A DNA stretch of 64,000 nucleotides. Origin: Rhizophagus clarus. Lineage: Eukaryota > Glomeromycota > Glomeromycetes > Glomerales > Glomeraceae. The position numbers and the translations under genes were made by a program. The notes under the pieces are model-generated. The model had not been told where the DNA came from. It saw only the letters and a list, made by a program, of their open reading frames with translations, and did not search any database. Numbering within the stretch: position 1 is the stretch's first letter; the number at the start of each line of letters is the position of its first letter. The stretch is taken from positions 1,838,501 to 1,902,500 of the forward strand of contig BLAL01000040.1 of the NCBI GenBank assembly GCA_015698045.1, in the 5' to 3' direction. This document shows positions 11,403 to 23,085 of the stretch, one piece after another.

Positions 11403-12707
11403 CACGTTTATTTTTAAACGGTTGACGGACACAACTTTCAATTTCTACTTGACTAAGAAAAAAAAATCCATTAATTTGTATTAGCGGGTTTTATAATTTT
11501 TAATTGTTTTTATATCCAGGTAAGATAGTCAGAAAAGGTTAACAGTTTTAATTTTAAATTTGATAATCCTTGATCAATGAACCTCTAGTAATTAACAATG
11601 CGTAATAATGATCAGATTTAATTGGATAACCCCCTTTTTTTTTAACGATAATGATTTTACCTTGTATGTATTAAACGACTATATAATGAACCGATGTGAT
11701 TCTCGATCATGGATTTTTTAAGATTCTTTTTGAAAGCATTGTAAAAGGCATTAAGTCTTTTGTTATCTTTGAAAGCTCCGAATGTAACCATTAGAATAAT
11801 TATAAAAAAAAAAAAAAAAAAAAAAATTTTTAAACTCGTTGATCAATTGTCACATGATTTGGAGCATACTTTGAAAACGCGGTTTTAGCAATCACGTGAG
11901 TATTGACCAATTAAATAAATTTATTTACCGATTAGGTTCTTCCGCGCGAATTTTGTGTCAAAAGGCTGGCTGACTTAAATTTTGAGACTTACCATTTATA
12001 ACCAATCCTCATTCAAATTTTCATATGAGATTTGTTGAAAATATCGTAAGACATTTATTCCTTAAAATCTGTATTACGTCTATCAACCTTATGATTTTTG
12101 TGATATAATTTTTGGGGACACTAAACCGATTTCGAATATTTCAATCGTTACATCTCATGCCTGGCTTTTTTTTGAGAACATAACACCACATTACTTTAAT
12201 CACCAATGAAATTTCAAATCATGATTGAAAAAATAAAGTCACTTTTTTATTCGTTATGAATCTAATCTTTTGTCGGAATCATCATAATTGGCTTACGTGA
12301 TCATATTTCAGATTTGATGGATTGTAGATGAAAAAAAAAACTTTCCAATTAAATTATGTCACCAAATATTTCTGCGATTGTGGTTTTTTTTTTTGCTACC
12401 TGTCAAAATAAAAATAAATTATACAACGATGATTTCTTCTGTAATCTAGAAATTTTTCACGTAATATATTTTAGAGATCTCTAACCCAAATTAAAGACTA
12501 ACAAGGAAAGTTCGGTTATAAACTTACGGTTAAATTATGTAACTTAGGTAGTTGCTTCCTATGAAATATTCTGTGTTATAAATAAATATAATTTTTGTTG
12601 TCAACATATTAAATGGATGAGATATAAAAAAAAAAAAATTAGAATATGAAGGTAAAATATTGGTAACACGGTAAAGAAAATTTATTAGGAAAGATTTTTA
12701 AGTATTA
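11403..12707. other. Intergenic
   Basis: No coding signal was seen. It carries long A/T homopolymer runs (for example 11806-11827) and ordinary AT-rich sequence. Confidence 0.4.
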
Positions 12708-13478
12708 TTAATAATAAACTTTCTTAATACAAATGCCATAAGGTCGTATATCATTCCTAGTCGGTGTAATCCAATATTCACCAATTCCTGTTTTCATCTT
12801 TGAAATCTTAATTAAACTACTTGGATTAACTCTATTCTGAATTACAGCTACATAATAAGATCCTTTATGAGCGAATTTCGAAGAATATTCAGCAGCTACA
12901 TTAATATCAGGCGTAGAATAAATTCCTACACCATATCTAAATCTTTTTCCTTTGTTTAGAAGGTATCCATTTTCAACAATTGATTTACAATTATGTATGA
13001 CAGTTCCATGATAACAAACTAATAAAATATTTAAAAAGATGAATTTTTTTTTATGAAAATAATAAATTATACAGAAATAATGATCGTTACCAGGCCACTC
13101 ATCTTGTGTTGAATGTCGTTCATTTTCTCTGCCTTCAACACCAAGCCAAGTATTGTCTTCATATTTATCCAGAACCTTGAGAGCGAATCTTTTCCAACCA
13201 TAGGGACGTTTATAATTAAAATTCCCTCTCATAAAAGTCTTCCTATCATTAATATTTGTAAAATCGTAGTTATATCTTGTATCAAGTTGATCTGGAGGAA
13301 TAAATAATTCAAGTGAACTAATATCAGCTTCTCTTCTCAAGTTTATGATATCATTTGATATTATGTTATAACTAGTCAATAGTTGTTCTAATTCATCATA
13401 AAATTTTGATTTTATCTGTATGAGCGATATCAAAAGATTCAAGTAATATTGGAATGTATCTACCAAAGTGATCAGCAT
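12708..13478 (-). CDS. PARP-fold ADP-ribosyltransferase-like protein
   Basis: The minus-strand frame from 13478 runs to an intron at 13089-13019 (GTAACG donor, ATTAG acceptor) and continues from 13018 to 12708. After splicing, W-P-V-C-Y-H-G-T gives the H of a PARP-type H-Y-E triad, Y-G-V-G-I-Y-S-T-P gives the Tyr, and G-E-Y-W-I-T-P near the C-terminus sits where PARPs carry their catalytic Glu. The N-terminal part (about 110 residues, rich in R, Y and D) is not recognised. The fold assignment rests on these three ordered motifs. An upstream ATG at 13536 opens another frame that reads more like protein (H-D-A-D-H-F-G-R-Y-I-P-I-L-L) and runs out at about 13400, just where the main frame becomes convincing. 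A one-base frameshift, natural or from assembly, is therefore likely, and the true start may be 13536. Activity is unproven. Confidence 0.65.
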   Translation of the reverse strand: MLITLVDTFQYYLNLLISLIQIKSKFYDELEQLLTSYNIISNDIINLRREADISSLELFIPPDQLDTRYNYDFTNINDRKTFMRGNFNYKRPYGWKRFALKVLDKYEDNTWLGVEGRENERHSTQDEWPGNDHYFCIIYYFHKKKFIFLNILLVCYHGTVIHNCKSIVENGYLLNKGKRFRYGVGIYSTPDINVAAEYSSKFAHKGSYYVAVIQNRVNPSSLIKISKMKTGIGEYWITPTRNDIRPYGICIKKVYY

Positions 13479-13536
13479 CGTGATTAATTATTGTATGACT
13501 GAATTCTGAAGTAATATTATAACTCGAAAGTAACAT

Positions 13537-14709
13537 ACTTTGCCGTAAAGAGCTGCAAATAGTATTCTTCCCCCCAAAAATTGTACGACATTACCTTGCA
13601 GAAGAACTAAAAAGTTTAAGATCTACAATAATAAGAATTTTTTTTTTTGTTTTTATTCTCGAAATATTTTCTATGACAATGTAAAACATCCCATGACATT
13701 TTTTTCAATGACACGTTCCCATACTTCTATACTTCCCAGTTTCCAATGAAAATTTCTGCTTTTACGAGGAGAACGAAAATTACGTATTTCAGGATATTCT
13801 CCAAATCTGTGACCTTCTTTAAATAGTTTTCATAATGTCGAAACTTTGCTACTGACCTTTTTGTCATATGTATGTGACTTTTTATCACAATTCAGTGCAT
13901 ATAAAAAAAAAAAATTTTTTTTTCTAAGCCCAATCTAAACTTTTTTTCAACAATTTTATGTGCATGTCATATGAAAATCCTTACCGTATATTATCACATG
14001 CATAATAAACCCAAATCCTCCAATAAGCAATTAAATCAAAATTTTTTCAAATAAAAAGTATCGATACGTATTTATTACCACTAAATTATTCTGTCCTTTT
14101 GACTACAAGACTTCTCCAATTCAAGGTAATTGCCTTCATAGTTTAAAATATCTGGTTATTTATTTATCTGTTAAACTGTAGTGTAACAAAAAGTGCGTTA
14201 AAATAATTAAAATTACGGATCAAAACTTTTCGGAAAAATTAGAATTATTCTTCCCAAAATTAGAAATACTTAACAAACAAGTTCATTTCTAATTAGAGTA
14301 AAAGTTATGACCTCATGAAAAATTAAACGCTTGACATATTTAAGATTCCGTAATAACTGCGCTACAAATTTATCTTTATCAAGGAATTGCCAAGGATAAA
14401 TAAATACCGATATATAAAAAAGCTTGTAGTACATAATAAATAACAACAACAATAATAAAATAGATATAAAGATAGCTGATAACCCTAATCAAAAAATTAC
14501 TAATACACGATCACCTTATTTGTCTATTAAAAAGGGCATTGAAGAGTATTTTTATCTCATTTCCTTCTAATGTGCACGGTTCAAATCAAAAACGTATATA
14601 AACCGGAACATTTGATTTTCAAACTGCATACTCAATTTAAAAATTGTGAAATTTTTTTACGCCTCAAAATTTGGAAGAAAAAAATTTTCTTCGAAACTTT
14701 AAATCTATT
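13537..14709. other. Intergenic between a minus-strand and a plus-strand gene
   Basis: This divergent spacer would hold the promoters of the ADP-ribosyltransferase-like gene and the hydrolase gene. Short ORFs are present on both strands but none is protein-like. No repeat ends were found. Confidence 0.4.
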
Positions 14710-15224
14710 ATGTCATATTCTTCAAAGTTTTTGCCTTCATATAAGACCATTTTTGTTGAATCTACTGATAATATTCAACTAGAACTTTTATACAGTATAG
14801 GAAGGAATAAGGTTTGTAATAGAAAAAAAATTCCTTGAATTTTATATTAATATTCTTTTTTATAGATACAACACATAAATTTGCCACCACTATTATTTAT
14901 TCATGGTTCATATCACGCGGCTTGGTGTTGGGAAAACTTTCTCGGATGGTTCTCTGGTAGAGGCTTTGACTGTTTTGCTATGAGGTAAATAAATTTTTAT
15001 TTTTTTATTTTTTTTTTTTTTTTTGAATTTTTAGTTCAGAGAAAAAAAAAATTTAATTAATTTAATATCCAGTTTACGTGGACATGGCAACAGTACAAGA
15101 GTAAAAAATAAAGACACATCATGGACTTTGGAACAATATGTTGAAGACATATCGTCCGTTGTTGAATTTTTACAAACAAACACTTCATTGAAACCAATTA
15201 TAGTCGGGTAAGAATTTTTAATTA

Positions 15225-15262
<38 letters not shown>

Positions 15263-15882
15263 GAAAAATATGGACTCATGATTATATATATACTTTTTTT
15301 CGATGCTTTAGTCACGCAATGGGTGGAGCTATATGTCAAAAATATTTAGAAACTTCGTTTGATAAAATAACTTCATGCGTTTTGCTTTGCTCAATTCCTC
15401 CGACCGGTTCAATCGGTTTAACATTTTCATTTTCACATTGGTTTTCGAAAACTCCTACAACACTTTTCACTCTACTTCTTCAGAGTTCCTACCTTCAAGT
15501 CTCAACTCCAGAAAGAGTTCAAAAATCTTTCTTTTCGCCAAATTTTCCGAAGGACTTACTCGCCCAATATCACTCTAAACTGGAACCAACCGTTAATACA
15601 AAATTGAATTTACAAACGTTGACAACCTTTGTCGACACAAAGAAAATTATGAATCAAAAGGATTTTTCAAAGTCGATGATTATAATCGGCGGCGAAAAGG
15701 ATTGTATTATACCAGTTGATATGGTGGAAGAATCAGGTAAAACGTACGGTGGAATTAAGGTTAATATTGTGAGAGACGTCGCTCATGATGCGATGTTGGA
15801 AGTTAAATGGGAAGATGTTGCTTTAGTGATTTTAAAGAGAATTCAAGAAAAATTATTCGAACAATCTGCTAAGTTATATTAA
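14710..15882 (+). CDS. Alpha/beta hydrolase with Ala in place of the nucleophile Ser
   Basis: Four exons (14710-14811, 14866-14984, 15073-15207, 15312-15882) join in phase to 308 residues. L-L-F-I-H-G-S at 43-49 is the oxyanion-hole strand and loop, and L-R-G-H-G at 75-79 is typical of the family. The nucleophile elbow reads G-H-A-M-G-G at 119-124, where active members have G-H-S-M-G-G. Asp249 (G-G-E-K-D) and His277 (V-A-H-D-A-M-L) are in the expected acid and base positions, so only the nucleophile is missing; the GCA codon is one base from TCA. The elbow is split by an intron after its first Gly. The start at 14710 is the only in-frame Met after an upstream stop. The gene may encode a pseudo-enzyme, or an enzyme of the minority that work without this Ser. 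It lies upstream of a methyltransferase and a P450 on the same strand. Confidence 0.85.
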
Positions 15883-16932
15883 TACTGTAACAACAAAGTA
15901 ATAATATAATCTTGGTGATCTGATGAAAAACATCATTTTATTTTTTTTCAAATTGAGTTTTATGTGAATTTATGTGAGATTTATGTAAGATTAGTTGTAT
16001 AAAAATCATTTACCCGGTCAATAGAGTTAGGTTAGATTGTTTAGATTGTAAATTAGTAATATGGCGTGAACAATAATTATCGATCAAATTATAAGTTATT
16101 ATCAGTATTTATATTCTTCTAAGTTATATTGGGTGATTAAAAATCATTTATTGTATATTATATTTATTTCATCATTCTGTTATGATTGTAAATATTAAAA
16201 AGGGGGATCCCCCAAAAAAAAAACTTTCAATCAAATCAATTCTTTACTCATGAAAGTTTTTCAATTTCTACCCATCATTTATTATTCTTCATGACAAATT
16301 TAATGATCACGATATTCACGTAGATTTTCCTTTAATTGAAGAATGCTTGGTAAAATTATGGAATATACAACAATGCAACGAATTTTGTACGACGCAATGC
16401 GATATTAATTACTTTGAGATAAATTATAGAGGAAAGAACCTTTGATTGCACAAATCCATCGAATCCCTGATGAGTCTCTTCATCAGTAAGATCGCCTATC
16501 ATTTTTTGCTATCATTTATTATAATTTTCAGAAGCAGATCATGGAATGGTTTTTTTCTTTTGTCATCAGTCTATCAATGATAATGTTCTTTTTTTTTTAC
16601 AAATTACTAATCAACTTTTATTGAATAAAAGAAAAGTATCTACCTATAGATCAAAAATCATTGAAATTATAAAAATGCATGTAATGTCTCACCTTTCAAA
16701 ACAAATGTCTAAAAAATTACTTTTTTGAGAAAGAAGTGGAAGATCATTGATTGTTGAATTTGGCATTTATATCGCTGATCTTACAATCTTGTGTTCATAT
16801 GATACTTATGACATTTTATGACTCGTTCAAAGTCAATGAGTCATTGCGAATACAACACGCATAAAATATAATAAATAGTCCGTATCATGAATCATCTTGT
16901 AAAATTATTTAATGTGATAATTATAATAACAA
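15883..16932. other. Intergenic between hydrolase and methyltransferase genes
   Basis: A 1.05 kb spacer on the leading side of the methyltransferase gene. A 60-codon ORF at 16546-16728 has no protein-like character. No terminator or repeat was identified. Confidence 0.4.
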
Positions 16933-17976
16933 ATGGATACTAGTGAAAAAGCCGATCCGTGGTCACCGGAAAATTATAAAATTCACGCACATTTTGTGCC
17001 AAAATTAGTAAAACATGATCTTATCACGCTTCTTTCCCCAAGATCACATGAAAGAATTTTAGATTTAGGATGTGGAGATGGAATGTTAACACGCCAAATT
17101 CAAGAAATGTGTAAAGAATGTATTGGAATTGATAAAAGTCAACATATGATCGAAGAGGCTAAATTAAATGAATGTAAAGATGTTAGAGTAGTCGATTGTG
17201 AAAAACTAACCGAATGGGTTAATAATCAAGGATTTGTTGGATATTTCGATTCCGTATTTTCAAATGCCGGTATGTATTCTAAAAAGAAATTGCTATAATT
17301 AAAAGAATTATTGCTATTATTTTAATGGCCCAAACTAATTGATGATTGAGTAGCACTTCATTGGATGAAAAATCAAGAAGCTGTAATTGAGGGAATCGCA
17401 AAATGTCTTAAGCCTGGTGGTAAATTGGTAGCAGAACTTGGAGGTTCCGGAAATGTGCAAAGTGAGGATTTCTAGTTGCATATCACATAAAATATTTCTT
17501 CAATTAAAAAAATATTTTTTTGTTTTCTTTTGAAAATTTATTCAATTAAGTTGTTGAAAAGTCTTTGATTAGCGCTTTGGACAAACGCGGTTATAATGGA
17601 AAAGAACTATCACCATGGTGAATATTTATTTAATCATTATATTCACAAAAATTTCTTTTGTTCTAACTTAGAAATTCGAAAAAATTATTAAAGGTACTTC
17701 CCATCACCAGAAGATTACACGCAAATCTTAAACAAATATAAATTTAGCGTTAATTATATTTCTCATTTTTCAAGACCAACGGAATTACCAACTACAATTG
17801 GTGGATGGGTTGAAACGTTTGGATTTTCTTTTTTGGCTCCTTTAGAAGATAATGAAAAAGAAATTGTTAAGGGTGAAGTTGAAGAAATGTCAAGAGATGA
17901 AGTGTTTAATAACGAAACTGATAAATGGATTCTGAATTACGTAAGATTAAGAATTGTAGCACAATTTAACAGTTAA
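16933..17976 (+). CDS. SAM-dependent methyltransferase (class I, trans-aconitate/UbiE-like)
   Basis: Four exons (16933-17269, 17354-17461, 17551-17617, 17694-17976) give 264 residues. Motif I, I-L-D-L-G-C-G-D-G at 42-50, binds the adenosine and methionine parts of SAM. C-I-G-I-D-K-S follows as the acidic strand-2 motif. After the first intron the sequence F-S-N-A-A-L-H-W-M is the post-III region typical of trans-aconitate methyltransferase-like enzymes, and L-K-P-G-G-K-L-V-A-E is the conserved strand 5 turn. P-W-Y-F-P-S-P-E-D-Y in the cap region also fits that subgroup. Length is normal, and no targeting signal is seen, so cytosol is likely. The natural substrate cannot be read from sequence; a small carboxylic acid is a family-based guess. 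It is 298 bases upstream of the P450. Confidence 0.88.
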
Positions 17977-18273
17977 ACGTATTACACAGCGTACAAACTT
18001 TACCAAAATAGGTTTTCCGTATTTTTTCTTTAATGTATTAATTTTATTGGTCTCAACTATAGACCATTCTATTATAGTTAAATAAAAGCTTAAAATTCTT
18101 GCATTCAAACGTGTAACTTAGCTATAGAATTCACAATTGTAGAAGTCGACACATGAAAGATGTCTGATTATAGAAGAATTTTCATTTTGTAATACTGATT
18201 AAACAAGACTTTTTTTTGCTGACAAGATGATCACCTTTGACTTATACCCCCAGAAAATTTTTTCTAACAGAAA

Positions 18274-20060
18274 ATGATGTTTTTCAAAGAATTCAAACAA
18301 ATAATTTTGGACCTTTTAATTCCTATTATTTTAATTTTATCATTATATGTTCTGAAATTTTATTATGATTATTTCACTCGTTCAATTTCATATCCAGGTC
18401 CACTCCCGTTACCTATATTAGGTAATTTACATCAATACTTTTATTATAGGAATGACCTTCAAGTTTGGCTTCATCATTTGAGTTTGAAATATGGAGATGT
18501 GTTTGAATTGTATTTTGGATCTAGTAGATATTTGATGATTAGTGATTCACGGATAGTCGAACGAATAATGAGTTCAGTAAAGGATAATAATTACTTTGTG
18601 CGAATAACAACTCGGGATGGATTAGATGACCTAAAGAAGGGACATAGTGGAATATTATTTAATGTGGATTTTAATTCCTGGTCCTGTATAAAGAAAATTT
18701 TTATGAGAGCTGTTGCGGCACCCAATGCACTAAGATTTGGCATGAATTTAATTAATATCGGGTTTCAAGATTTGGAAAAATTCTGGAATTCATTGATTGA
18801 AGAACAAGGTCAATTTTTATGTGATGAACAAGAAAAATCCATAGAAATCGATTTTATACCTTGGGCGAGAAGAATTTTCGCCGAAACTATAATGTTAATC
18901 ACAACCAATCGACACCCTCATTTATTATCAACTTATTATGAAAGGATCACCAATAAAAATCCTCAAAAAAATTTGGATGAAGAATTTTTTGATCGTTTGA
19001 GTATTGCATCTGATTGTGTGCAATACTATCTCATGGTTCCGCCATTTATACGTAATTTTCCAATCTTAAATATTTATAAAAATTACCTATATGAGAATAT
19101 GACGTGGACGAGAAATTACACATGCAATTTGGTCAAGGAGCGTCTAGAAGAAATTAAAAGTAATGATGATAAAGAGAAGTTGTCCACTGATATGTTAAGT
19201 ATGTTATTGACCGCTAACAAATCAAAAGATATTACACGTGACACTCCTAATGATAACAACGAAAAATCTATGACTCATGAAGAAATTGGTGATAATATTG
19301 CAGAGATACTTATTGAAGGTGTTGATAGTGTATGTATTATTATTTATTTCACATTCTATTTTCTATTTTTATAGATGAATGTTGCTAATTATGATAATTT
19401 TTCAAAGCCCTCGAATACTTTATCATTTGTTCTTTATTATATCGGAAATGATCCAGATATTGAACAACGTGTTCTTAATGAAATTGATAAGATATTCGGC
19501 CATAGATCTGATTTTAACATTACCTATGAAGATTTAAGTAAACTTGAATATATTGAGGCTGTAATAAAAGAGGGTGAGCATTATTAAAAATTTTAATTGT
19601 GTCAATCAATCTATTAAACATTGTTTTAATTTTGTGACGATTTCTCCTAGTTTTAAGAGTTAGACCAGTTACAGCAACAATTACGCGTTTCGCTGCACAT
19701 TCTGATCAAATTGATGAGTACGTAATTCCTCCATCAACACATTTATCAGTCAATATTTTGAGTTTACATGTGCATCCAAACTATTGGGAAGAACCTATGA
19801 AATTTGATCCCACAAGATTTTTAGCAAGAAGCGACAACGAAAAAGAAGTTTATGATAAAAATGCACTCGTATATTTTGGTGGTGGGCTACGTATGTGTCC
19901 AGGTAAACAATTTGCAATGACTTTACTTAAAATGATGATTGTCTTGTTATACAGTAAATATAAATTTGAGGTGATTACTAAGGATCCTTTGGCACAAAAT
20001 AGTATTAATACTCAATGTAAGGAATTGAAAATTAGAATTAAACAGAAAAAAATATTTTAA
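18274..20060 (+). CDS. Cytochrome P450 monooxygenase, ER-anchored
   Basis: Three exons (18274-19329, 19408-19573, 19651-20060) give 543 residues. A hydrophobic anchor (about 10-30) and the Pro-rich hinge Y-P-G-P-L-P-L-P mark a microsomal enzyme. The I-helix region is E-G-V-D-S-P-S-N-T-L once the acceptor at 19407 is used; an earlier acceptor at 19374 would insert 11 odd residues, so the later one is preferred. The E-x-x-R pair of the K helix is E407-V-L-R410, formed across intron 2. F-D-P-T-R-F at 459-464 is the PERF region. The heme loop F-G-G-G-L-R-M-C-P-G (483-492) carries the Cys490 thiolate ligand. All hallmark residues are present and the gene looks active. The substrate is unknown. Position after a methyltransferase and a hydrolase suggests a joint pathway, which is inference. 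Confidence 0.92.
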
Positions 20061-21837
20061 CGGGCATTCTTTTTTGCTAAATTTTAACTTGATGATTTTC
20101 AGATTGTTATTAGAAATTATCAATCGTAATGTATATCAGTCACTGGTCATGTCATGAAAAAAAGAGGGAGATTTTTTTCAATAAAATTTACAAAAAAAAG
20201 TTTGTGGTACAGTATCCTCTTTAAATATATAGTACACGTATATAATTAAAGTTGGCCAAAATTTACTCAATCTGGTTAAATTTGCCAATCAATAATTCAT
20301 AATTCTGGCCGAATTTTTCTTAATTCTGGCCAAATTCGTAATGCCGGCCCAAATTACGTTAAAATCGAAATTTTCAGGTCAAAGGTAATACCATATTTAT
20401 GCAATGTAACACTTTTTCCAACAATAGTAAACATGTTCGTTCAAAACTTAAAAAATATTTTTAAACTTTTTAAAAGTCAAAAATTTCACTTTATTCGGTT
20501 GCATCTGGCCAAAGAAGATAGTCAATTATATGGTTATTTTGATATAGCAAACTAATAAAATATTAAGAAAATTTTTTTAACTTCTTTCTTTTGCTTATTT
20601 TTTTTAAATATTATATAAATATCTTTTATTTTAACGCTACTTTAAGCATAAAAAAAACATTTTACTTATCCATAATATATTATCTTTATTTATAATTAAC
20701 AAAGCAAATAGACCTAATAGCTGATAAGAATTTTTTCTATAAATAAATAATTTATGTTTTATTTTCATGTTTAATGAATTAAAATTTAAAAATTTAAAGT
20801 TTTTTTCTAATAAGTTGTAGAAATTTACATGATTATTATAATGCTAGAGTTTAAGCATTAAAGGTTTAATTTAAATAAACAAAAAAACATTATATTTAAC
20901 TAGTTTTCGACCAAAAATCCACTTATAACACCCAAATAGACCCAATAGTATTGTTTTAATAGATAAAAAGATTTTTTATTAATGTTTTAATTAAAAAATT
21001 TTAACAAAATTTACAAATAACAAAAAATCTGACATAATAATCACCCTTCTAAGCTTAACAAAAGTTGTTTATTTCGCCAAATTATAGCTAGAAATGAGAC
21101 AATTACAAGTTAAAAAAAGCTTTTGCTAAATGTTTTATTGAAATCAAAAATTTTTTTTTTTATTATAAAAATTGACTTTTTGCGGTTTACACAAAAACTA
21201 CCTAAATAACTGCCTTTTTTAACTTAGTAAATCTTTTTCTTCTCGTAAAATTACATATATTTTTGTTATTTAAATTGTATTTTACATTTACTTTTAAGTT
21301 GCATCTGGAGGAAAACTTCATTTTTGAGACGAACTTTCTTGTATGTAAATGCAAAAAAAAAAAAATATTACTAAAGAGGAAATGATGATAAAAATTTATA
21401 ATACACATGACGAACTATTAATTTACTTAATTTGTATAAGCGTTGTATTAAAAAAATTCTTTTTTAGCTGCATGATGAAATATTCAATTATGGTTACACA
21501 AAATTATTTTAATTAATGATCGACAAGTGATCTGACATGACCGCTGACTGATATAATTCTTGTATAGTATTTATAAAATCAGATATTTTAATAAAATTTG
21601 AAAGTAGTCTTATTATTTTAAAAATGATACTTCAATAATTATTAATATTTTTTCATAAACTAAATATAATATCGTACTAAATATCATTAATATGGTAGAT
21701 ATATATACTATTTTTATTGGTTGGATCATGCTGATTTTGATGGACCGATAATTTTTTGTTAACGGCTAAATATCAGATATATTTGCAATAATATGGACTA
21801 TAACTGCAATAATATAGACTACAAATGCAATAATATA

Positions 21838-21936
21838 TCATATTATCCGGTAGCACGTGATTTTTTTATAATAAATGATGGTTATAATAAATCGTGTATC
21901 AGGCGTATCAGATGTTGAAATCACGTGATACCGGAT
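21838..21936. mobile_element. Small hairpin element nested in the 4.3 kb structure
   Basis: TATCCGGTA(G)CACGTGATTT at the left pairs with AAATCACGTGATACCGGATA at the right, giving about 19 bp inverted ends around a ~60 bp middle. It has the size and form of a tiny MITE and is non-coding. Confidence 0.5.
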
Positions 21937-21940
21937 AAAT

Positions 21941-22110
21941 CACTTATTCGGCACTTCGATACCGAATAACTAACGCTACCAAGGTAGCTAGTTATATTGG
22001 GAATCAAAATTGATCAGTTGACCTCGGGCTCCTGTCGGAGCCCAGGATTAACAATCAATTATGATTTACCCAATATAATAGTTATTCGGCACTTCGTGCC
22101 GAATAACTAT
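21941..22110. mobile_element. Compound hairpin: palindromes at both ends and a GC-rich stem-loop in the middle
   Basis: The right end contains a perfect palindromic hairpin (GTTATTCGGCAC, TTC loop, GTGCCGAATAAC) and the left end a near copy of it. Between them CTAGTTATATTGGG and ATCAAAATTGAT pair with inverse copies near 22045-22080, and the centre has GGGCTCC-TGTC-GGAGCCC. The whole can fold into one long cruciform. It is non-coding and probably a MITE. Confidence 0.5.
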
Positions 22111-22202
22111 TAAATATCATAGCTACAAATTAAACTATTAATAGTAATAAGTTTATTATTATTAACGCGTCTAATCTAAATATCACGGTGAACAGCTAAA
22201 CA

Positions 22203-23085
22203 TCAGAATACATAATAATTAATTTTCATATTAAAATTTTTAACATTATCAAACACCCCTGTTTTTATCATATTTTTAAATTGATCGGCTTGCATATTTA
22301 CTTCTAAATTAGGGGTTAATAAATTTAATGGATTTCTTTTTACTTTTTTATTGTTTAAATCTTCATTAGATTCATGTAGCCTTTTGTGTTTCAACACTAA
22401 ATTGGAAGATAATAAATTATTATTTTTTTGTATTATAATGAAACTATAAATTTATTTACTTACTTTCACAAGAAGAAATGAAACATTCCTCTTTTTGATC
22501 CTTGAACGTGTTAGTGTTATTTAATTAATTTACACTATTTTTTAATAGATTTTAATTCTAAGAAACTTGCATATACAGTATATTTAAATTGACATACCTT
22601 GAGATGTAAATTGAAACTTATTTGCAAATACATTTAACATGTCATAATGTTGTTGTTCAGGATGTAATGTATATGTAATTTTTTCAAGTAATTTATGTCA
22701 TAATTGTAATGCAATTTCTTTTTTACTAATGCACAATTTTTGTAATCCTTGTATTAACATTTTTCTTTCTGAATGATTTGATATTTTACGATCTGTTATA
22801 TCAACTTCAGATAATTTTGCAATTTGCTCATGAATGAATTTAATCTTTTATATCCAATATGTGTTTTCTTAAACCATATTCCTGATTGTAATGCTAATAA
22901 TAATAATATGAAAATATAATAAACAGTTAATAATTTATTTAAAATATATTCAAAAATAATTATATGATATTAACCTAAATCCTCATCATTTTCTTGTAAA
23001 TAAAAATTAGTATTACAATTTTCTGGCTGCATGGCAAAGTATCTTTTAATGATTTCTAGTTGATTTGGCAATAACAGACATCGGA
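22203..23085 (-). pseudogene. Crypton-type tyrosine recombinase, C-terminal remnant
   Basis: Minus-strand pieces in order: E-I-I-K-R-Y-F-A-M-Q-P-E-N-C near 23040, then I-W-F-K-K-T-H-I-G after an intron-like gap near 22900, then K-I-S-N-H-S-E-R-K carrying the H-x-x-R box near 22770, a box-II His (Q-L-stop-H-K) and a candidate nucleophile Tyr in I-T-Y-T-L. A tail at 22397-22203 ends in N-F-N-M-K-I-N. The order and spacing match the better preserved recombinase at 32.1-33.6 kb. The N-terminal two thirds are missing and there are in-frame stops plus a frame change near 22840. It is a dead relic. Confidence 0.6.

Noticed and set aside
16546-16728. 60-codon ORF between the hydrolase and methyltransferase genes
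   Set aside because: No protein-like composition, no splice or promoter context and no family features.
19375-19407. Alternative acceptor of P450 intron 1 at 19374
   Set aside because: It would insert 11 residues into the I helix; the acceptor at 19407 restores the usual G-V-D-S-P-S-N-T-L run.
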